Shown here: positions 16,735-26,034 of the stretch, in pieces
Layout of the letters: each line of letters begins with the position of its first letter
Numbering within the stretch: position 1 is the first letter of the stretch
Source of the DNA: CAYFKJ01 sp964528595
GTDB taxonomy: Bacteria > Pseudomonadota > Alphaproteobacteria > UBA2966
Assembly: GCA_964528595.1 (NCBI GenBank)
Contig: CAZGTM010000007.1
Span: 31,379-95,378 of the forward strand
Length of the DNA: 64,000 nt
Reading direction: 5' to 3'
Program-made: the position numbers and the translations under genes
The notes under the pieces: model-generated
Seen by the model: the letters and a program-made list of their open reading frames with translations, nothing else
Databases searched by the model: none
What the model was told of the DNA's origin: nothing

Positions 16735-18395
16735 GCGCTCTCCCGCCGGGGCGGACGGTCCGGTCTCTCGTGATCGGACTGGGCCCCGGCATCGCCATCT
16801 CGATCGGCCTGCTGGCGGTAATAACGACACTTTTCGCCGCCATCATGGCTGAGGCGCCGGAAAGCGCCGATGGGGCTGCCAATTTTTCCGGCGTCGGCCA
16901 CATTCTGTCGATCACCGTTATTCAGGCCGGCCTCTCGACGGTTTGTTCGATCCTGCTGGGCCTTCTAACCGCCTGGAGCCTCAGCCACCGCCGAACATTT
17001 GCCGGCCGGCAAATACTGGTCGATCTGTTGGCCCTCAGCATGGTCTTGCCGACACTGGTCGCCGTGTTGGGCCTGGTTTCGGTGTTCGGGCGCAACGGGT
17101 GGCTGAATGCCCTGCTGGATAGTCTTTTGGGCGGCGGCATCGGCGGCGCCATCTACGGCCTTGGCGGCATCGTCATCGCCCATACCTATCTGAACGGACC
17201 CTTCGCCGCCCGCACCTTGCTGCATCAGTTGGAAGCTATTCCCAGCGAAAAGCTCAAACTGGCCCGCAGCCTCGGCATGACGTCCTGGCAGCGCTTCCGG
17301 CTGGTCGAGTGGCCCGCCCTGGCGCCGGCCCTGCCGGGTTTGGCCGCGTTGATCTTCCTGCTTTGCTTCACCTCGTTCGCCATCGTTCTGGTGCTGGGCG
17401 GCTCGCCAAAATTCAATACGCTCGAGGTGGCGATCTACGAGGCCGTTAAGCTGGATTTCGATCTCTTCCGGGCCGTCAATCTGGCGCTGGTACAGCTTGC
17501 CGTTTGCGGTGCGCTGGTGTTGCTGGCGGCGGGCTTCCGCTTGCAGGACCAATCGGCAACGCCGCTGCCGCGTATCGATATATGGTCGGATTCGAAACGG
17601 ACCGTATACCTGCAGACGGCCCTGATCGTCGCGTTTATCATGTTTTTCGTCGGCCCGCTGGCATCCGTGTTCATCGACGGACTAAGGGCGGATTTCAGTG
17701 ATATTTTTGCCCAAGCCTCCTTCCAGCGCGCCTTATTGACCAGCATCATAATCGCCACGGCATCAAGCTGCCTGACCCTCGTGCTGGGCTTGAATCTGGC
17801 CGGCGCGAAGCGCTTTTTGGCGTCGCCCCTGCGGGCGCCGCAATCGACGCTTACGTGGTTTATGGGCTGGTTGGTCTCTTTTTGCGGGGCGATTTACCTC
17901 GCGCTGCCGTCGCTCGTGATGGGGTTGGGATTTTTCCTGATCGCCCGCCGGCTGTCCGCCGACCTGACCGGTATCGGCCCGTGGGTCTTGTTGTCCGCCA
18001 ACGTCTTGCTGGCGCTGCCCTTCGCAATGGTCATCTTGACCCCCGCCATGGAAAAAGCCGCGCGCAAATACGACCGGCAGGCCTTCGCGCTCGGCATCCG
18101 CGGCGGCGCGCGCTGGCGCATCGTCGAATGGCCTCTGCTGCGCTCCGAGATCGCCTTCGTCGGCGCCATTTCGTTCTGCATGTCGTTTGGCGACCTCGGC
18201 GTCATCGCCCTCTTCGGCAATCGCGATTTCGCCACGCTGCCCTGGTTGCTCTATCAGAAAATGGGATCCTACCGGACCGACGACGCCGCCGGCATCGCGC
18301 TCATTTTGCTAGGCCTGACGATGATCGTGTTTTTTGCCCTGCCCAGGCTGCTCGGCCGTCGGGGTGCCTGGCGGGACCGTCATGCTGAAGCTTGA
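16710..18395 (+). CDS. thiP: Thiamine ABC transporter permease
   Basis: A 561-residue inner-membrane permease with two fused half-permease domains, as in other ThiP proteins of about 530-560 residues. Each half has the EAA loop contacting the ATPase: EKLKLARSLGMTSWQRFRLVEWP and, in the second half, RQAFALGIRGGARWRIVEWP. Many hydrophobic helices separate them. The start lies within the end of thiB and the stop overlaps thiQ by 14 nt, so all three are translationally coupled under the TPP riboswitch. Confidence 0.94.
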   Translation: MAVGAQPVSALPPGRTVRSLVIGLGPGIAISIGLLAVITTLFAAIMAEAPESADGAANFSGVGHILSITVIQAGLSTVCSILLGLLTAWSLSHRRTFAGRQILVDLLALSMVLPTLVAVLGLVSVFGRNGWLNALLDSLLGGGIGGAIYGLGGIVIAHTYLNGPFAARTLLHQLEAIPSEKLKLARSLGMTSWQRFRLVEWPALAPALPGLAALIFLLCFTSFAIVLVLGGSPKFNTLEVAIYEAVKLDFDLFRAVNLALVQLAVCGALVLLAAGFRLQDQSATPLPRIDIWSDSKRTVYLQTALIVAFIMFFVGPLASVFIDGLRADFSDIFAQASFQRALLTSIIIATASSCLTLVLGLNLAGAKRFLASPLRAPQSTLTWFMGWLVSFCGAIYLALPSLVMGLGFFLIARRLSADLTGIGPWVLLSANVLLALPFAMVILTPAMEKAARKYDRQAFALGIRGGARWRIVEWPLLRSEIAFVGAISFCMSFGDLGVIALFGNRDFATLPWLLYQKMGSYRTDDAAGIALILLGLTMIVFFALPRLLGRRGAWRDRHAEA

Positions 18396-19041
18396 AAACC
18401 TTCTCTTCCGCTACCACGACAGCTCGGGAGCGCATAGTTACCGGTTCGAACTGTCGGTCGAACCCGGCATGATCGCCGGATTGACCGGCCGCAGCGGCGT
18501 GGGCAAATCGACCTGTCTCGACCTGATCGCGGGTTTCCTGCGCCCCGACGGCGGCAGTGTGATCGTCGACGGGGTCGATATTTCCGAACTGCCGCCCGAA
18601 CGGCGCCCCCTCACAATCCTTTTCCAACGCAACAATCTGTTCGAGCACCTGACGGCGGCGGACAATGTCGGGCTGGGCATCGATCCGGGATTACGTTTGA
18701 CCAAAGAAGACCGGCGGGAAGTTGAACGGGCGTTGGCCGACGTCGGCCTGGCGGCTCTGCAGAACCGGCAGGCATCGCGGCTGTCCGGCGGCGAACAACA
18801 GCGCGTTGCCCTGGCGCGGTCGCTGGTGCGCCGCAAGCCCGTGCTGCTGCTCGATGAACCCTTCAGCGCTTTGGACACGGATACCAAAAGCGAGATGCTG
18901 GCTCTGGTGCGGGAGATCGTTACGTCGCGCCGCTTGGCGGCCCTCATGGTGACGCACGATGTCGAAGATTGCCGCCAGGTGGCGGACCGCCACTACGTCA
19001 TCGAGAACGAACAAGTGAAAAGCTTGCCTCTCGACGCCTGA
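18382..19041 (+). CDS. thiQ: Thiamine ABC transporter ATPase
   Basis: A 219-residue ABC ATPase: Walker A GRSGVGKST (near 37), Q-loop LFQRNNLFEHL, signature LSGGEQQRVALARS, Walker B VLLLDEPFSALD and switch His in VTHD. The start at 18382 (MLKLENLLFRYHD) overlaps the end of thiP; an upstream start at 18334 would add 16 unrelated residues. With thiB and thiP it forms a thiamine importer at the inner membrane. Confidence 0.95.
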   Translation: MLKLENLLFRYHDSSGAHSYRFELSVEPGMIAGLTGRSGVGKSTCLDLIAGFLRPDGGSVIVDGVDISELPPERRPLTILFQRNNLFEHLTAADNVGLGIDPGLRLTKEDRREVERALADVGLAALQNRQASRLSGGEQQRVALARSLVRRKPVLLLDEPFSALDTDTKSEMLALVREIVTSRRLAALMVTHDVEDCRQVADRHYVIENEQVKSLPLDA

Positions 19042-19087
19042 TCGGGTCGACTGAGGGCGTCGACCAATTGCGCCGGGAGTAGAGGAA

Positions 19088-19882
19088 ATGAGCTGGGAAT
19101 TCGTAACGATCGAGAAAAGCGGGCGGATCGCGACGGTCCGCTTCGACCGGGGCAATGCCGCCAACGCCATGTCCCGGCAACTGCTCCAGGAATTGACCGA
19201 GGCGGCCCAATCCTTCGAAAGCGACAGCGAAACGTCGACCGTCATCCTGACCGGGCGGTCCGATAATTTTACCCTCGGCATGGACCTGAAGGATCCGGCG
19301 GTTGAGCGCATGCGGACCGACGGACTGGCCGACCGCCGTCTGGCCCTGAAGGCCGGCGGGCGCATGTGCGCCGCCTGGGAGGCGATCGAACCCATGACCA
19401 TCGCCGCAATCGAAGGCTGGTGCGTCGGCGGCGGCGTTGCCCTGACGGTGGCGCTAGACCTGCGAATTCTCGGCGCCGGCGCCACCATGTATGTCTCCGA
19501 AATCGAACGCGGCATGAATATGAGCTGGGGCTCGGTGCCGCGTATCACGAACCTCGTCGGTCCGGCCAAGGCTAAGCGGGTCGTCGTCATGGCGGAAAAG
19601 GTGGAAGCGGAGCGCGCCGTGCTCTGGGGGCTGGCGGACGAAACGGTCGCGGCGGGCGAAGCCTATGCCAAGGCTTTGGAAATGGCCGGACGTATCGCGG
19701 AATTACCGCCGGTGGCCGTCCGCATGTGCAAGCAGGACATCAACGCCTATGCCAACGCGTTGAATTATACCGCCAGCCACAGCGATTACGACCAGTACGC
19801 CGTGGCGCAGGCAAGCGGTGATTTCGAGGAGGGCGTCAGGTCATTTCTTGAAAAGCGGCCACCTAAATTTACCGGCCAATAG
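19088..19882 (+). CDS. Enoyl-CoA hydratase/isomerase family protein
   Basis: A 264-residue crotonase-fold protein. The oxyanion-hole regions are seen in TGRSDNFTLGMDLKDPAVER and IEGWCVGGGVALTVALDLRI; the second catalytic acid lies near ERGMNMSWGSVPRI. It follows thiQ by 46 nt with a fair ribosome site and may be read from the same transcript. Which acyl-CoA it acts on cannot be told; hydratase, isomerase and dehalogenase members share these motifs. Confidence 0.88.
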   Translation: MSWEFVTIEKSGRIATVRFDRGNAANAMSRQLLQELTEAAQSFESDSETSTVILTGRSDNFTLGMDLKDPAVERMRTDGLADRRLALKAGGRMCAAWEAIEPMTIAAIEGWCVGGGVALTVALDLRILGAGATMYVSEIERGMNMSWGSVPRITNLVGPAKAKRVVVMAEKVEAERAVLWGLADETVAAGEAYAKALEMAGRIAELPPVAVRMCKQDINAYANALNYTASHSDYDQYAVAQASGDFEEGVRSFLEKRPPKFTGQ

Positions 19883-19886
19883 AGCC

Positions 19887-20300
19887 CTATTCCTTCGGCT
19901 TGGGCAGTTTCGGCTCCTTGGCTTCGATGTCGCCGCCGGCTTCTTTCCAGGCAGCGAACCCGCCTGCCATGTGGCAGACCGGCTTCAAGCCCATTTCCTG
20001 AACCGCCTTGGCGGCAAGGGCGGAGCGCAATCCGCCGGCGCAGAAAAACACGAAGCGCTTGCCGGTCTGGAAGACGTCGCGGGCGTACGGGCTTTCGGGG
20101 TCGACCCAGAATTCCAACATGCCGCGCGGCATATGGATGGCGCCGGGGATAGCGCCTTCCCGCCATAATTCCCTGACGTCGCGGATATCAATCAGGACGA
20201 CGTCGTCGTCACCGGAACTGTCTTTAATCTGGTCCACCGTCCAGGTTTCAATTTCGGCTTCCGCCTCGGCGCAAAGGACCTTGATGCCTTTGGTGATCAT
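19887..20300 (-). CDS. Rhodanese-like sulfurtransferase
   Basis: A 137-residue single-domain rhodanese. It shows the CH2A motif VVLIDIRDVRELWREGAIPGA and the active-site loop FFCAGGLRSA with Cys87, so it is probably catalytically competent (persulfide transfer). The C-terminus is charged (EAKEPKLPKPKE). It is convergent with the enoyl-CoA hydratase gene, four nt apart. The sulfur acceptor is unknown. Confidence 0.9.
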   Translation of the reverse strand: MITKGIKVLCAEAEAEIETWTVDQIKDSSGDDDVVLIDIRDVRELWREGAIPGAIHMPRGMLEFWVDPESPYARDVFQTGKRFVFFCAGGLRSALAAKAVQEMGLKPVCHMAGGFAAWKEAGGDIEAKEPKLPKPKE

Positions 20301-20594
20301 GCGTCAAACGCTCCCGTTGAGAATGGCTGCTGTTACTCCGAATATGCTGCGCCCTATGTGACACCATCGAGGACGCCGCGCAACTTGCTTCCGAGGACCG
20401 CTTTGCGAAACGGTTTCCCCAACTCCACGATCCCGTCAGCCAAATTGCCATCTAGGACGACGGCGTCAGTATAAAGTTGTTCATTGATTGGCGGGATCAA
20501 ACATTGTTTAAGTGGTTGATTATCAAGCTACCGGGGGGAAGCCCGAGGCAATTTCTCAGGCGCCGGTAAAATCATCCAGGGGACGAACGAAAAA
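20301..20594. other. Gene-free stretch before the response regulator
   Basis: No start-to-stop reading frame with convincing content was found. An inverted repeat TTGAT-N7-ATCAA (20484-20500) lies about 95 nt before the next gene; its spacing does not fit an FNR site. One frame reads TIEDAAQLASEDRFAKRF without a usable start, perhaps a decayed gene end or chance. Promoters for the divergent neighbours must lie here. Confidence 0.4.
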
Positions 20595-20969
20595 ATGGAT
20601 TTGCTTGTTGTCGATGACGATCCGCCGATCCTCAAATTGTTTAGCAGCGTGGCGGCGACCTGCGGCTATGAAGTTGAAACGATGTCGGATGCTGGTGAGT
20701 TCATCGCACGATGCGCCGAAGGCAGCCCCGACGTTTTGGTGCTCGATTTGGTCATGCCGAATGTGGACGGCATTGAGGTTCTTCGGACCATGTCTGAAAT
20801 GGGGATCGGATCACGCATTCTGTTGGTCACCGGCTTTGATCCGGAATTGCTGGAGCGGGCCCAGGCGTTGGCCAAAGCCTGGAATTTGAATATCATCGGC
20901 GGCATGACCAAACCCGTCGATCCCGATGCGGTGCAAAAACTATTGGCTGAGCTGATTGATAGCAGTTAA
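20595..20969 (+). CDS. Single-domain response regulator (CheY-like)
   Basis: A 124-residue receiver without output domain. All phosphorylation residues are present: acidic cluster VVDDD (6-9), phosphoacceptor Asp51 in VLVLDLVMP, Thr79 in LLVTGF and Lys106 in MTKPVD. It should be phosphorylated by a histidine kinase not encoded in the window and act by protein contact. It contrasts with the phosphorylation-dead receiver at 8755-9534. It lies 44 nt before malate synthase, with no evident functional link. Confidence 0.92.
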   Translation: MDLLVVDDDPPILKLFSSVAATCGYEVETMSDAGEFIARCAEGSPDVLVLDLVMPNVDGIEVLRTMSEMGIGSRILLVTGFDPELLERAQALAKAWNLNIIGGMTKPVDPDAVQKLLAELIDSS

Positions 20970-21013
20970 CGGCGACGGCTCGAACAATTTCCTGATTGGA
21001 TAGCTAAATCATC

Positions 21014-23200
21014 ATGACAAAACGCGTTGAGAAAAGCGGTCTGGCGATCGCCGAGGTTCTTTTCGACCTGGTGGGCAATGAGATCACGCCGGGCACGGGT
21101 ATTGAGCCTGATGCCGTCTGGGCAGCACTAGCCGGCATGATCCGGGAACTCTGCCCCAGAAATAGGGCTCTGTTGCAGCGACGTGACGATCTCCAGGCGG
21201 AAATCGATGCCTGGCACTTGGCGCGCAAGGGCCAGCCCTTGGATGCCGAGGTATACAAATCTTTTTTGACGGATATCGGCTATCTCGAACCGGAAGGCGA
21301 GGAGTTTGCCATCGGCACCGCCGGCGTCGATCCGGAAATTGCCGTGATTGCCGGGCCCCAGCTCGTGGTACCCGTCATGAATGCCCGGTATGCCCTTAAC
21401 GCCGCCAATGCCCGCTGGGGCAGCCTTTATGACGCGCTCTACGGTACCGACGCTATTTCCGAGGATGACGGTTGCGAGCGCGGCGGCGGCTACAATGCCA
21501 GGCGCGGCGCCAAGGTCATCGAGTTTGCCAACGGGTTTCTCGATCAGGCCGTTCCCCTGGCGGCCGGCAGCCACGGCGATGTCGCGGCATATCGGCTGGC
21601 CGACGATGACGGCGCAAATATCTTGCTGGCGGAACTAGCGGACGGGAGCGAAACCGGATTGCGCGATCCAGCCCAGTTCGCCGGGTATGCGGGCAGCGAC
21701 GAACCCACATCCGTTTTGCTGAAGAACAACAACCTGCATATCGAAATCCAGATCGACCGCAGCCACCCCGTCGGCCAGGATGATCCCGCCGGCAAGAAGG
21801 ACGTCGTGCTGGAAGCCGCCATAACTACAATCCAGGACTGCGAGGATTCCGTCGCCGCCGTGGACGCCGAGGATAAGGCGCTGGTCTACCGCAACTGGCT
21901 CGGCCTGATGAAAGGCGATCTGGCGGAGAACCTCGAAAAAGGGGGGAGCACGATAACCCGCCGACTGAATGCCGACCGGGAATTCACCGCGCCAAACGGC
22001 GAAACCCTGGCCTTGAAAGGGCGCAGTCTCCTGCTTGTGCGCAACGTCGGCCATCTGATGACGTCCGATGCCGTTCTAGGGCCGGATGATGAAGAAATAC
22101 CGGAAGGCATCCTCGATGCGCTGATGACCAGTCTTTGCGCGCTGCACGATTTACGCGGTGAAGGCGGCAGGGCAAATAGCGCCGCCGGCAGCATTTACAT
22201 CGTGAAGCCAAAAATGCATGGCCCCGACGAAGTGGCCTTCACCGGTGAAATCTTCACCATGGTGGAGGATGCCCTCGGTTTGCCGCGCAACACCCTGAAG
22301 GTCGGCATCATGGACGAGGAACGCCGCACCACGGTCAATCTCAAGGCCTGTATCCGGGCCGCCCGCGACCGCCTGGTCTTCATCAACACGGGCTTCCTCG
22401 ACCGCACCGGGGATGAAATCCATACCAGCATGGAGGCCGGCCCCTTCCTGCGCAAGGACGTCATCAAGGCCCAGCCCTGGATCGCCGCCTACGAGGACTG
22501 GAACGTCGATATCGGGCTTGAAACCGGTCTCTCCGGCAAGGCTCAGATCGGCAAGGGCATGTGGGCCATGCCCGACGAAATGGAAAAGATGCTGGCGGCC
22601 AAGGTCGGCCATCCCGAAGCCGGCGCCAATTGCGCCTGGGTGCCGTCACCGACAGCCGCGACCCTGCATGTCATGCACTACCACCAGGTCGATGTTGCGG
22701 CCCGTCAACAAACCTTGGCGTCCCGCGAACGGGCCAGCCTCGACGATATTCTGTCGGTGCCCCTGCTGGCCGGGCAAAACCTGTCACCGGACGAAATCCG
22801 GGACGAACTGGACAACAATGCCCAGGGCATTCTGGGTTACGTCGTGCGCTGGATCGATGCCGGGGTGGGGTGCTCCAAAGTGCCCGACATCAACGACGTT
22901 GGTTTGATGGAGGACCGCGCGACTTTGAGGATTTCAAGCCAGCACATCGCAAACTGGCTGCATCACGGGATTTGCAGCGAAGAACAGGTGCGGGAAACGA
23001 TGGAACGGATGGCGGAGGTGGTCGACCGGCAGAACGCCGGGGATCCGACTTATCAAAATATGGCACCGGATTTCGCCGGCAGTATCGCTTTTCAGGCGGC
23101 TTGTGACCTGGTTTTCGAGGGGCGGGCGCAACCGAGCGGCTATACCGAGCCGATCCTCCATGCCCGCCGCCGCGAGGTCAAATCCCGGGCGGCGAATTAG
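21014..23200 (+). CDS. glcB: Malate synthase G
   Basis: A 728-residue monomeric malate synthase G, condensing glyoxylate and acetyl-CoA to malate. Characteristic segments: VPVMNARYALNAANARWGSLYDALYGTDAI near 120-150, LKGRSLLLVRNVGHLMT, KVGIMDEERRTTVNLKACIRA with catalytic Arg/Glu, FINTGFLDRTGDEIHTSMEAG and GAGANCAWVPSPTAATLHV-like text (here PEAGANCAWVPSPTAATLH). Length is normal for the G isoform, which usually serves glyoxylate from glycolate or glycine-related breakdown. That suits an organism degrading methylated glycines. Isocitrate lyase is not in the window. Confidence 0.96.
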   Translation: MTKRVEKSGLAIAEVLFDLVGNEITPGTGIEPDAVWAALAGMIRELCPRNRALLQRRDDLQAEIDAWHLARKGQPLDAEVYKSFLTDIGYLEPEGEEFAIGTAGVDPEIAVIAGPQLVVPVMNARYALNAANARWGSLYDALYGTDAISEDDGCERGGGYNARRGAKVIEFANGFLDQAVPLAAGSHGDVAAYRLADDDGANILLAELADGSETGLRDPAQFAGYAGSDEPTSVLLKNNNLHIEIQIDRSHPVGQDDPAGKKDVVLEAAITTIQDCEDSVAAVDAEDKALVYRNWLGLMKGDLAENLEKGGSTITRRLNADREFTAPNGETLALKGRSLLLVRNVGHLMTSDAVLGPDDEEIPEGILDALMTSLCALHDLRGEGGRANSAAGSIYIVKPKMHGPDEVAFTGEIFTMVEDALGLPRNTLKVGIMDEERRTTVNLKACIRAARDRLVFINTGFLDRTGDEIHTSMEAGPFLRKDVIKAQPWIAAYEDWNVDIGLETGLSGKAQIGKGMWAMPDEMEKMLAAKVGHPEAGANCAWVPSPTAATLHVMHYHQVDVAARQQTLASRERASLDDILSVPLLAGQNLSPDEIRDELDNNAQGILGYVVRWIDAGVGCSKVPDINDVGLMEDRATLRISSQHIANWLHHGICSEEQVRETMERMAEVVDRQNAGDPTYQNMAPDFAGSIAFQAACDLVFEGRAQPSGYTEPILHARRREVKSRAAN

Positions 23201-23215
23201 GTTGACGCGGGGCAC

Positions 23216-23386
23216 CTAGTGGATGGTGTCGTCGCCTTCGTGGATGACGCGGCCGGCGATACCGTGGATTTGCAGCAGGACGCCTTCCCAGTGATTGGTC
23301 CGGGCAAGATCGACGGCGGCATCAAGACCGACGGATTTTATCAGACTGTCGGCCAATTCGCGTTGGTAATTCCGGTTTTCGTGCAT
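23216..23386 (-). CDS. 56-residue protein of unknown function
   Basis: Begins at ATG 23386 (AAAGGCTCGG upstream) and reads MHENRNYQRELADSLIKSVG, then GLDAAVDLARTNHWEGVLLQ. It looks like a short helical protein: the RELADSLI-x-(5)-LDAA-x(9)-WEGVL pattern has the heptad-like hydrophobic spacing of a real protein. Longer upstream readings are unlike any family. It is convergent with malate synthase. Function unknown. Confidence 0.5.
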   Translation of the reverse strand: MHENRNYQRELADSLIKSVGLDAAVDLARTNHWEGVLLQIHGIAGRVIHEGDDTIH

Positions 23387-23601
23387 GGTTCCGAGCCTTT
23401 TGCCAGTGCCTAACGAGAGAGACAATTTCGACGCTGCCAGAAAAACACCCGAATGCTTCAACAGTGTGACAAAACCGGGAAAAAAGGTTTCTGAATTGCG
23501 TATTTGGTTTCGCTTTTGTGTCAGCGCCGACATGCTTGGCGGACAGGCTGGATGAAACACGATCCGACAATCGGTAACTCTTTGTTTTGATGGGAAAAAT
23601 A

Positions 23602-24366
23602 ATGAATTTGTTCGATCTTGAGGGAAAAGTCGCACTGGTCACGGGCGGCAACGGCGGCATCGGCTTGGCGATGGCCGAGGGCATGGCTCAGGCGGGTGCA
23701 AATGTGGCAGTGGCGGCGCGGGACGCCGGGAAAGGCGCCGACGCCGTGGCAAAACTGGAATCCCATGGCGTTACGGCAAAATTCGTCTCCGTCGACGTGA
23801 CCGACGAAAGCTCGTGCCGCGCCATGATCGAGCAGGTGCAGGCGGACTTCGGCCGGCTCGATATCCTCGTCAACAACGCCGGCACCAACATCCGCAAGCA
23901 GCCGGAGGAGTACGACATGGCGGAGTGGCACGCCGTCATGGACACGAACCTCACCAGCGCATTCGCGTGCAGCCAGGCGGCCTACCCGGCGATGAAGGCG
24001 GTGGGCGGCGGCAAGATCATCAACATCGGTTCCATGATGTCGATCTTCGGCGCCTCGTTTTCGGTCGTCTACGGCGCCAGCAAGGGCGGTATCGTGCAAA
24101 TGACCAAAGGCATGGCTTGCGCCTGGGCCAAGGACGGCATTCAGGTCAACGCAGTGCTGCCGGGCTGGATCGATACCACGCTGACCCGCCAGGCCCGCCA
24201 ACAGATTGAGGGACTGCAGGAAAAGGTGGTGGAGCGCACACCCGAAGGCCGTTGGGGCGATCCCAGCGATTTCTCCGGCATCGCCGTGTTTTTGGCGTCA
24301 AAAGCATCGGATTTCGTGACCGGGACGGCGATCCCGGTCGATGGCGGCTTTTCCGTGCAGATTTAA
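23602..24366 (+). CDS. Short-chain dehydrogenase/reductase
   Basis: A 254-residue classical SDR. Cofactor motif TGGNGGIGLAMAEG, NNAG at the fourth strand, catalytic Ser in IGSMMSIFG and YGASKGG (Tyr-X3-Lys). The C-terminal PGWIDT and GTAIPVDGGFSVQI are typical of the gluconate 5-dehydrogenase/3-oxoacyl reductase group. ATG 23602 (MNLFDLEGK) follows GGGAA and matches the usual SDR start better than an ATG at 23590. Substrate unknown; it is followed after 27 nt by an ABM protein. Confidence 0.92.
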   Translation: MNLFDLEGKVALVTGGNGGIGLAMAEGMAQAGANVAVAARDAGKGADAVAKLESHGVTAKFVSVDVTDESSCRAMIEQVQADFGRLDILVNNAGTNIRKQPEEYDMAEWHAVMDTNLTSAFACSQAAYPAMKAVGGGKIINIGSMMSIFGASFSVVYGASKGGIVQMTKGMACAWAKDGIQVNAVLPGWIDTTLTRQARQQIEGLQEKVVERTPEGRWGDPSDFSGIAVFLASKASDFVTGTAIPVDGGFSVQI

Positions 24367-24393
24367 ACGGCAGGACAGGGAGAGGACGAAAGA

Positions 24394-24696
24394 ATGAAAG
24401 AGGGTGAATTTTCCGTCGTGGTGACGTTCAAGTTGAAACCGGGTTCGGCCCCGTCGTTCACGCCGATGATGATCGAAAATGCCGAAGCGTCGGTGCGGGA
24501 CGAAGCGGGATGTCTGCAGTTCCATGTGGCGCGCGACGAGGCGGACCCGGATACCATCTGGCTTTACGAGGTTTACGATAACGCCGCGTCTTTCGATGCG
24601 CATTTGCAGGCGCCCCATTTCCTGCAGTTTTCCGAACGGGCTGGGGACCTGATCGAGGAGCGTATCATTCAGCGCTGCACCGTGCTCAAAACCTAG
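24394..24696 (+). CDS. Antibiotic-biosynthesis-monooxygenase (ABM) domain protein
   Basis: A 100-residue dimeric alpha/beta ferredoxin-like fold of the YgiN/ABM type: VVVTFKLKPGSAPSF, EAGCLQFHVARDEADPDTIW, LYEVYDNAASFDAH and APHFLQF are the usual blocks. Members oxidise quinols or act as cofactor-free monooxygenases. It follows the SDR by 27 nt and may work on the same substrate or protect against a quinone. Confidence 0.88.
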   Translation: MKEGEFSVVVTFKLKPGSAPSFTPMMIENAEASVRDEAGCLQFHVARDEADPDTIWLYEVYDNAASFDAHLQAPHFLQFSERAGDLIEERIIQRCTVLKT

Positions 24697-24847
24697 TCCG
24701 CGTGGGCGTATCCCATGGAAAAAGAGCGCTTACAGTCCGCGAGGTTTACCGCCTTCCGTTCGCCGTCAAAGGAGACGTTTTCCGCCACGCCGCCGCCCGG
24801 CCAATAGGCGCTTGCGCTCTGCGGCGGCGGCGCTATGTTGTCGCCCC

Positions 24848-25528
24848 ATGACACAGGAACAAGCGCCCGAGCCGTCTTCACCCCTGAAGGCCGCCATTCT
24901 TCCCGTTACCCCGTTTCAGCAAAATTGCTCGATTGTTTGGTGCGTGGAAACCAATCAAGCCGCCGTTATTGACCCCGGTGGCGAAGTCGACCGCATCGTC
25001 GCCTCGCTCGAGGAGCAGGGCCTGACGCTGGAGCGTATTCTGGTTACGCACGGCCATATGGATCATGCCGGCGGCGTGGCGGAATTGGCCGAGCGCACCG
25101 GCGTGCCTATCGAGGGACCGCACGAGGACGACAAGTTCTGGATTGATGAAATCGAGGAGGCCGGCGCCAAGTACGGCATCACGGGGGCCAGGCCCTTCAC
25201 GCCCGACCGCTGGCTCCACGAGGGCGACGAGGTGTCCTTCGGCAACGTCACGCTGGGCGTGCGGCACTGTCCCGGCCACACCCCGGGCCACGTGATCTTT
25301 TTCCACGAAGGTATGCGCATCGCCATGGTGGGGGATGTATTGTTCAAGGGCTCAATCGGCCGGACGGATTTCCCCAAGGGAAACCACGGTGATCTGATCC
25401 GTTCCATCCGCGAGAAGCTCTGGCCGCTGGGGGATGACATAACTTTCATTTCCGGTCATGGACCGCTCTCGACGTTCGGCGAGGAACGCGCCACCAACCC
25501 CTTTGTCGCCGACGGCGTCGCGGGTTAG
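24848..25528 (+). CDS. MBL-fold metallo-hydrolase, glyoxalase II-like (YcbL type)
   Basis: A 226-residue metallo-beta-lactamase-fold enzyme. Metal motif THGHMDHAGG, then HCPGHTPGH, GDVLFKGSIGRTD and SGHGP give a complete two-metal site. PFQQNCSIVW at the start and the short length point to the YcbL/type II glyoxalase-like group, which hydrolyses thioesters such as S-lactoylglutathione. ATG 24848 was chosen over an upstream alternative that adds Ala/Cys-rich residues of no family resemblance. Confidence 0.92.
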   Translation: MTQEQAPEPSSPLKAAILPVTPFQQNCSIVWCVETNQAAVIDPGGEVDRIVASLEEQGLTLERILVTHGHMDHAGGVAELAERTGVPIEGPHEDDKFWIDEIEEAGAKYGITGARPFTPDRWLHEGDEVSFGNVTLGVRHCPGHTPGHVIFFHEGMRIAMVGDVLFKGSIGRTDFPKGNHGDLIRSIREKLWPLGDDITFISGHGPLSTFGEERATNPFVADGVAG

Positions 25529-25557
25529 AATTCACGGTTTTCCGGGGGGATGACACC

Positions 25558-25905
25558 ATGAGCGAAGAAGATATCAAATTCGACGGTTTGGACGATCAAA
25601 CGCGCATCGAAATCGAAGCCGCAGCCTTTCGCGGGCTGGTCGGGCACCTGCGGAAGCGCAGCGACGCGCAGAACATCGACATCATGAACTTGGCCGGGTT
25701 TTGCCGCAACTGCCTGTCCAAATGGATCCGCGCCGAAGCCATTGACCGGGGTATCGAGCTCACGGATGCCGCCGCGCGCGAAGCTGTTTACGGCATGCCC
25801 TACGGCGAATGGAAGGATAAGCACCAGGAAGAAGCGACGCCGGAACAGAAGGCGAAATTCGATGAAACAAAGCCGCTTCACGCCAAAATCAGCGGCCACA
25901 ATTGA
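25558..25905 (+). CDS. DUF1244 family protein
   Basis: A 115-residue protein of the DUF1244 family, common in Alphaproteobacteria. The block FRGLVGHLRKRSDAQNIDIM, then NLAGFCRNCLSKW with two close Cys, is diagnostic; YGMPYGEWKDKHQ follows. The Cys pair suggests metal or redox chemistry, but no function is established to my knowledge. It follows the metallo-hydrolase by 29 nt, probably in one transcript. Confidence 0.92.
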   Translation: MSEEDIKFDGLDDQTRIEIEAAAFRGLVGHLRKRSDAQNIDIMNLAGFCRNCLSKWIRAEAIDRGIELTDAAAREAVYGMPYGEWKDKHQEEATPEQKAKFDETKPLHAKISGHN

Positions 25906-26034
25906 AACCCTTTACCCGCCGGAATTGAAGAGAGTTCACACGTAACCGTTATTGGGCGGTAAAAGCCAAGCCTGCTAGGTTGTAGCCAACCCAGACGGCG
26001 CTGCGCCCGCCGCATTCCCCAGGAGAAATTTGTT

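Noticed and set aside
20484..20500. TTGAT-N7-ATCAA as an FNR site
   Set aside because: FNR-type sites need a four-base spacer; seven is not accepted.
24693..24854. Minus-strand frame of 53 codons overlapping the ABM stop and the metallo-hydrolase start
   Set aside because: Third positions are GC-rich, but there is no ribosome site, the only start is a GTG inside the opposite gene, and no family resemblance was seen.
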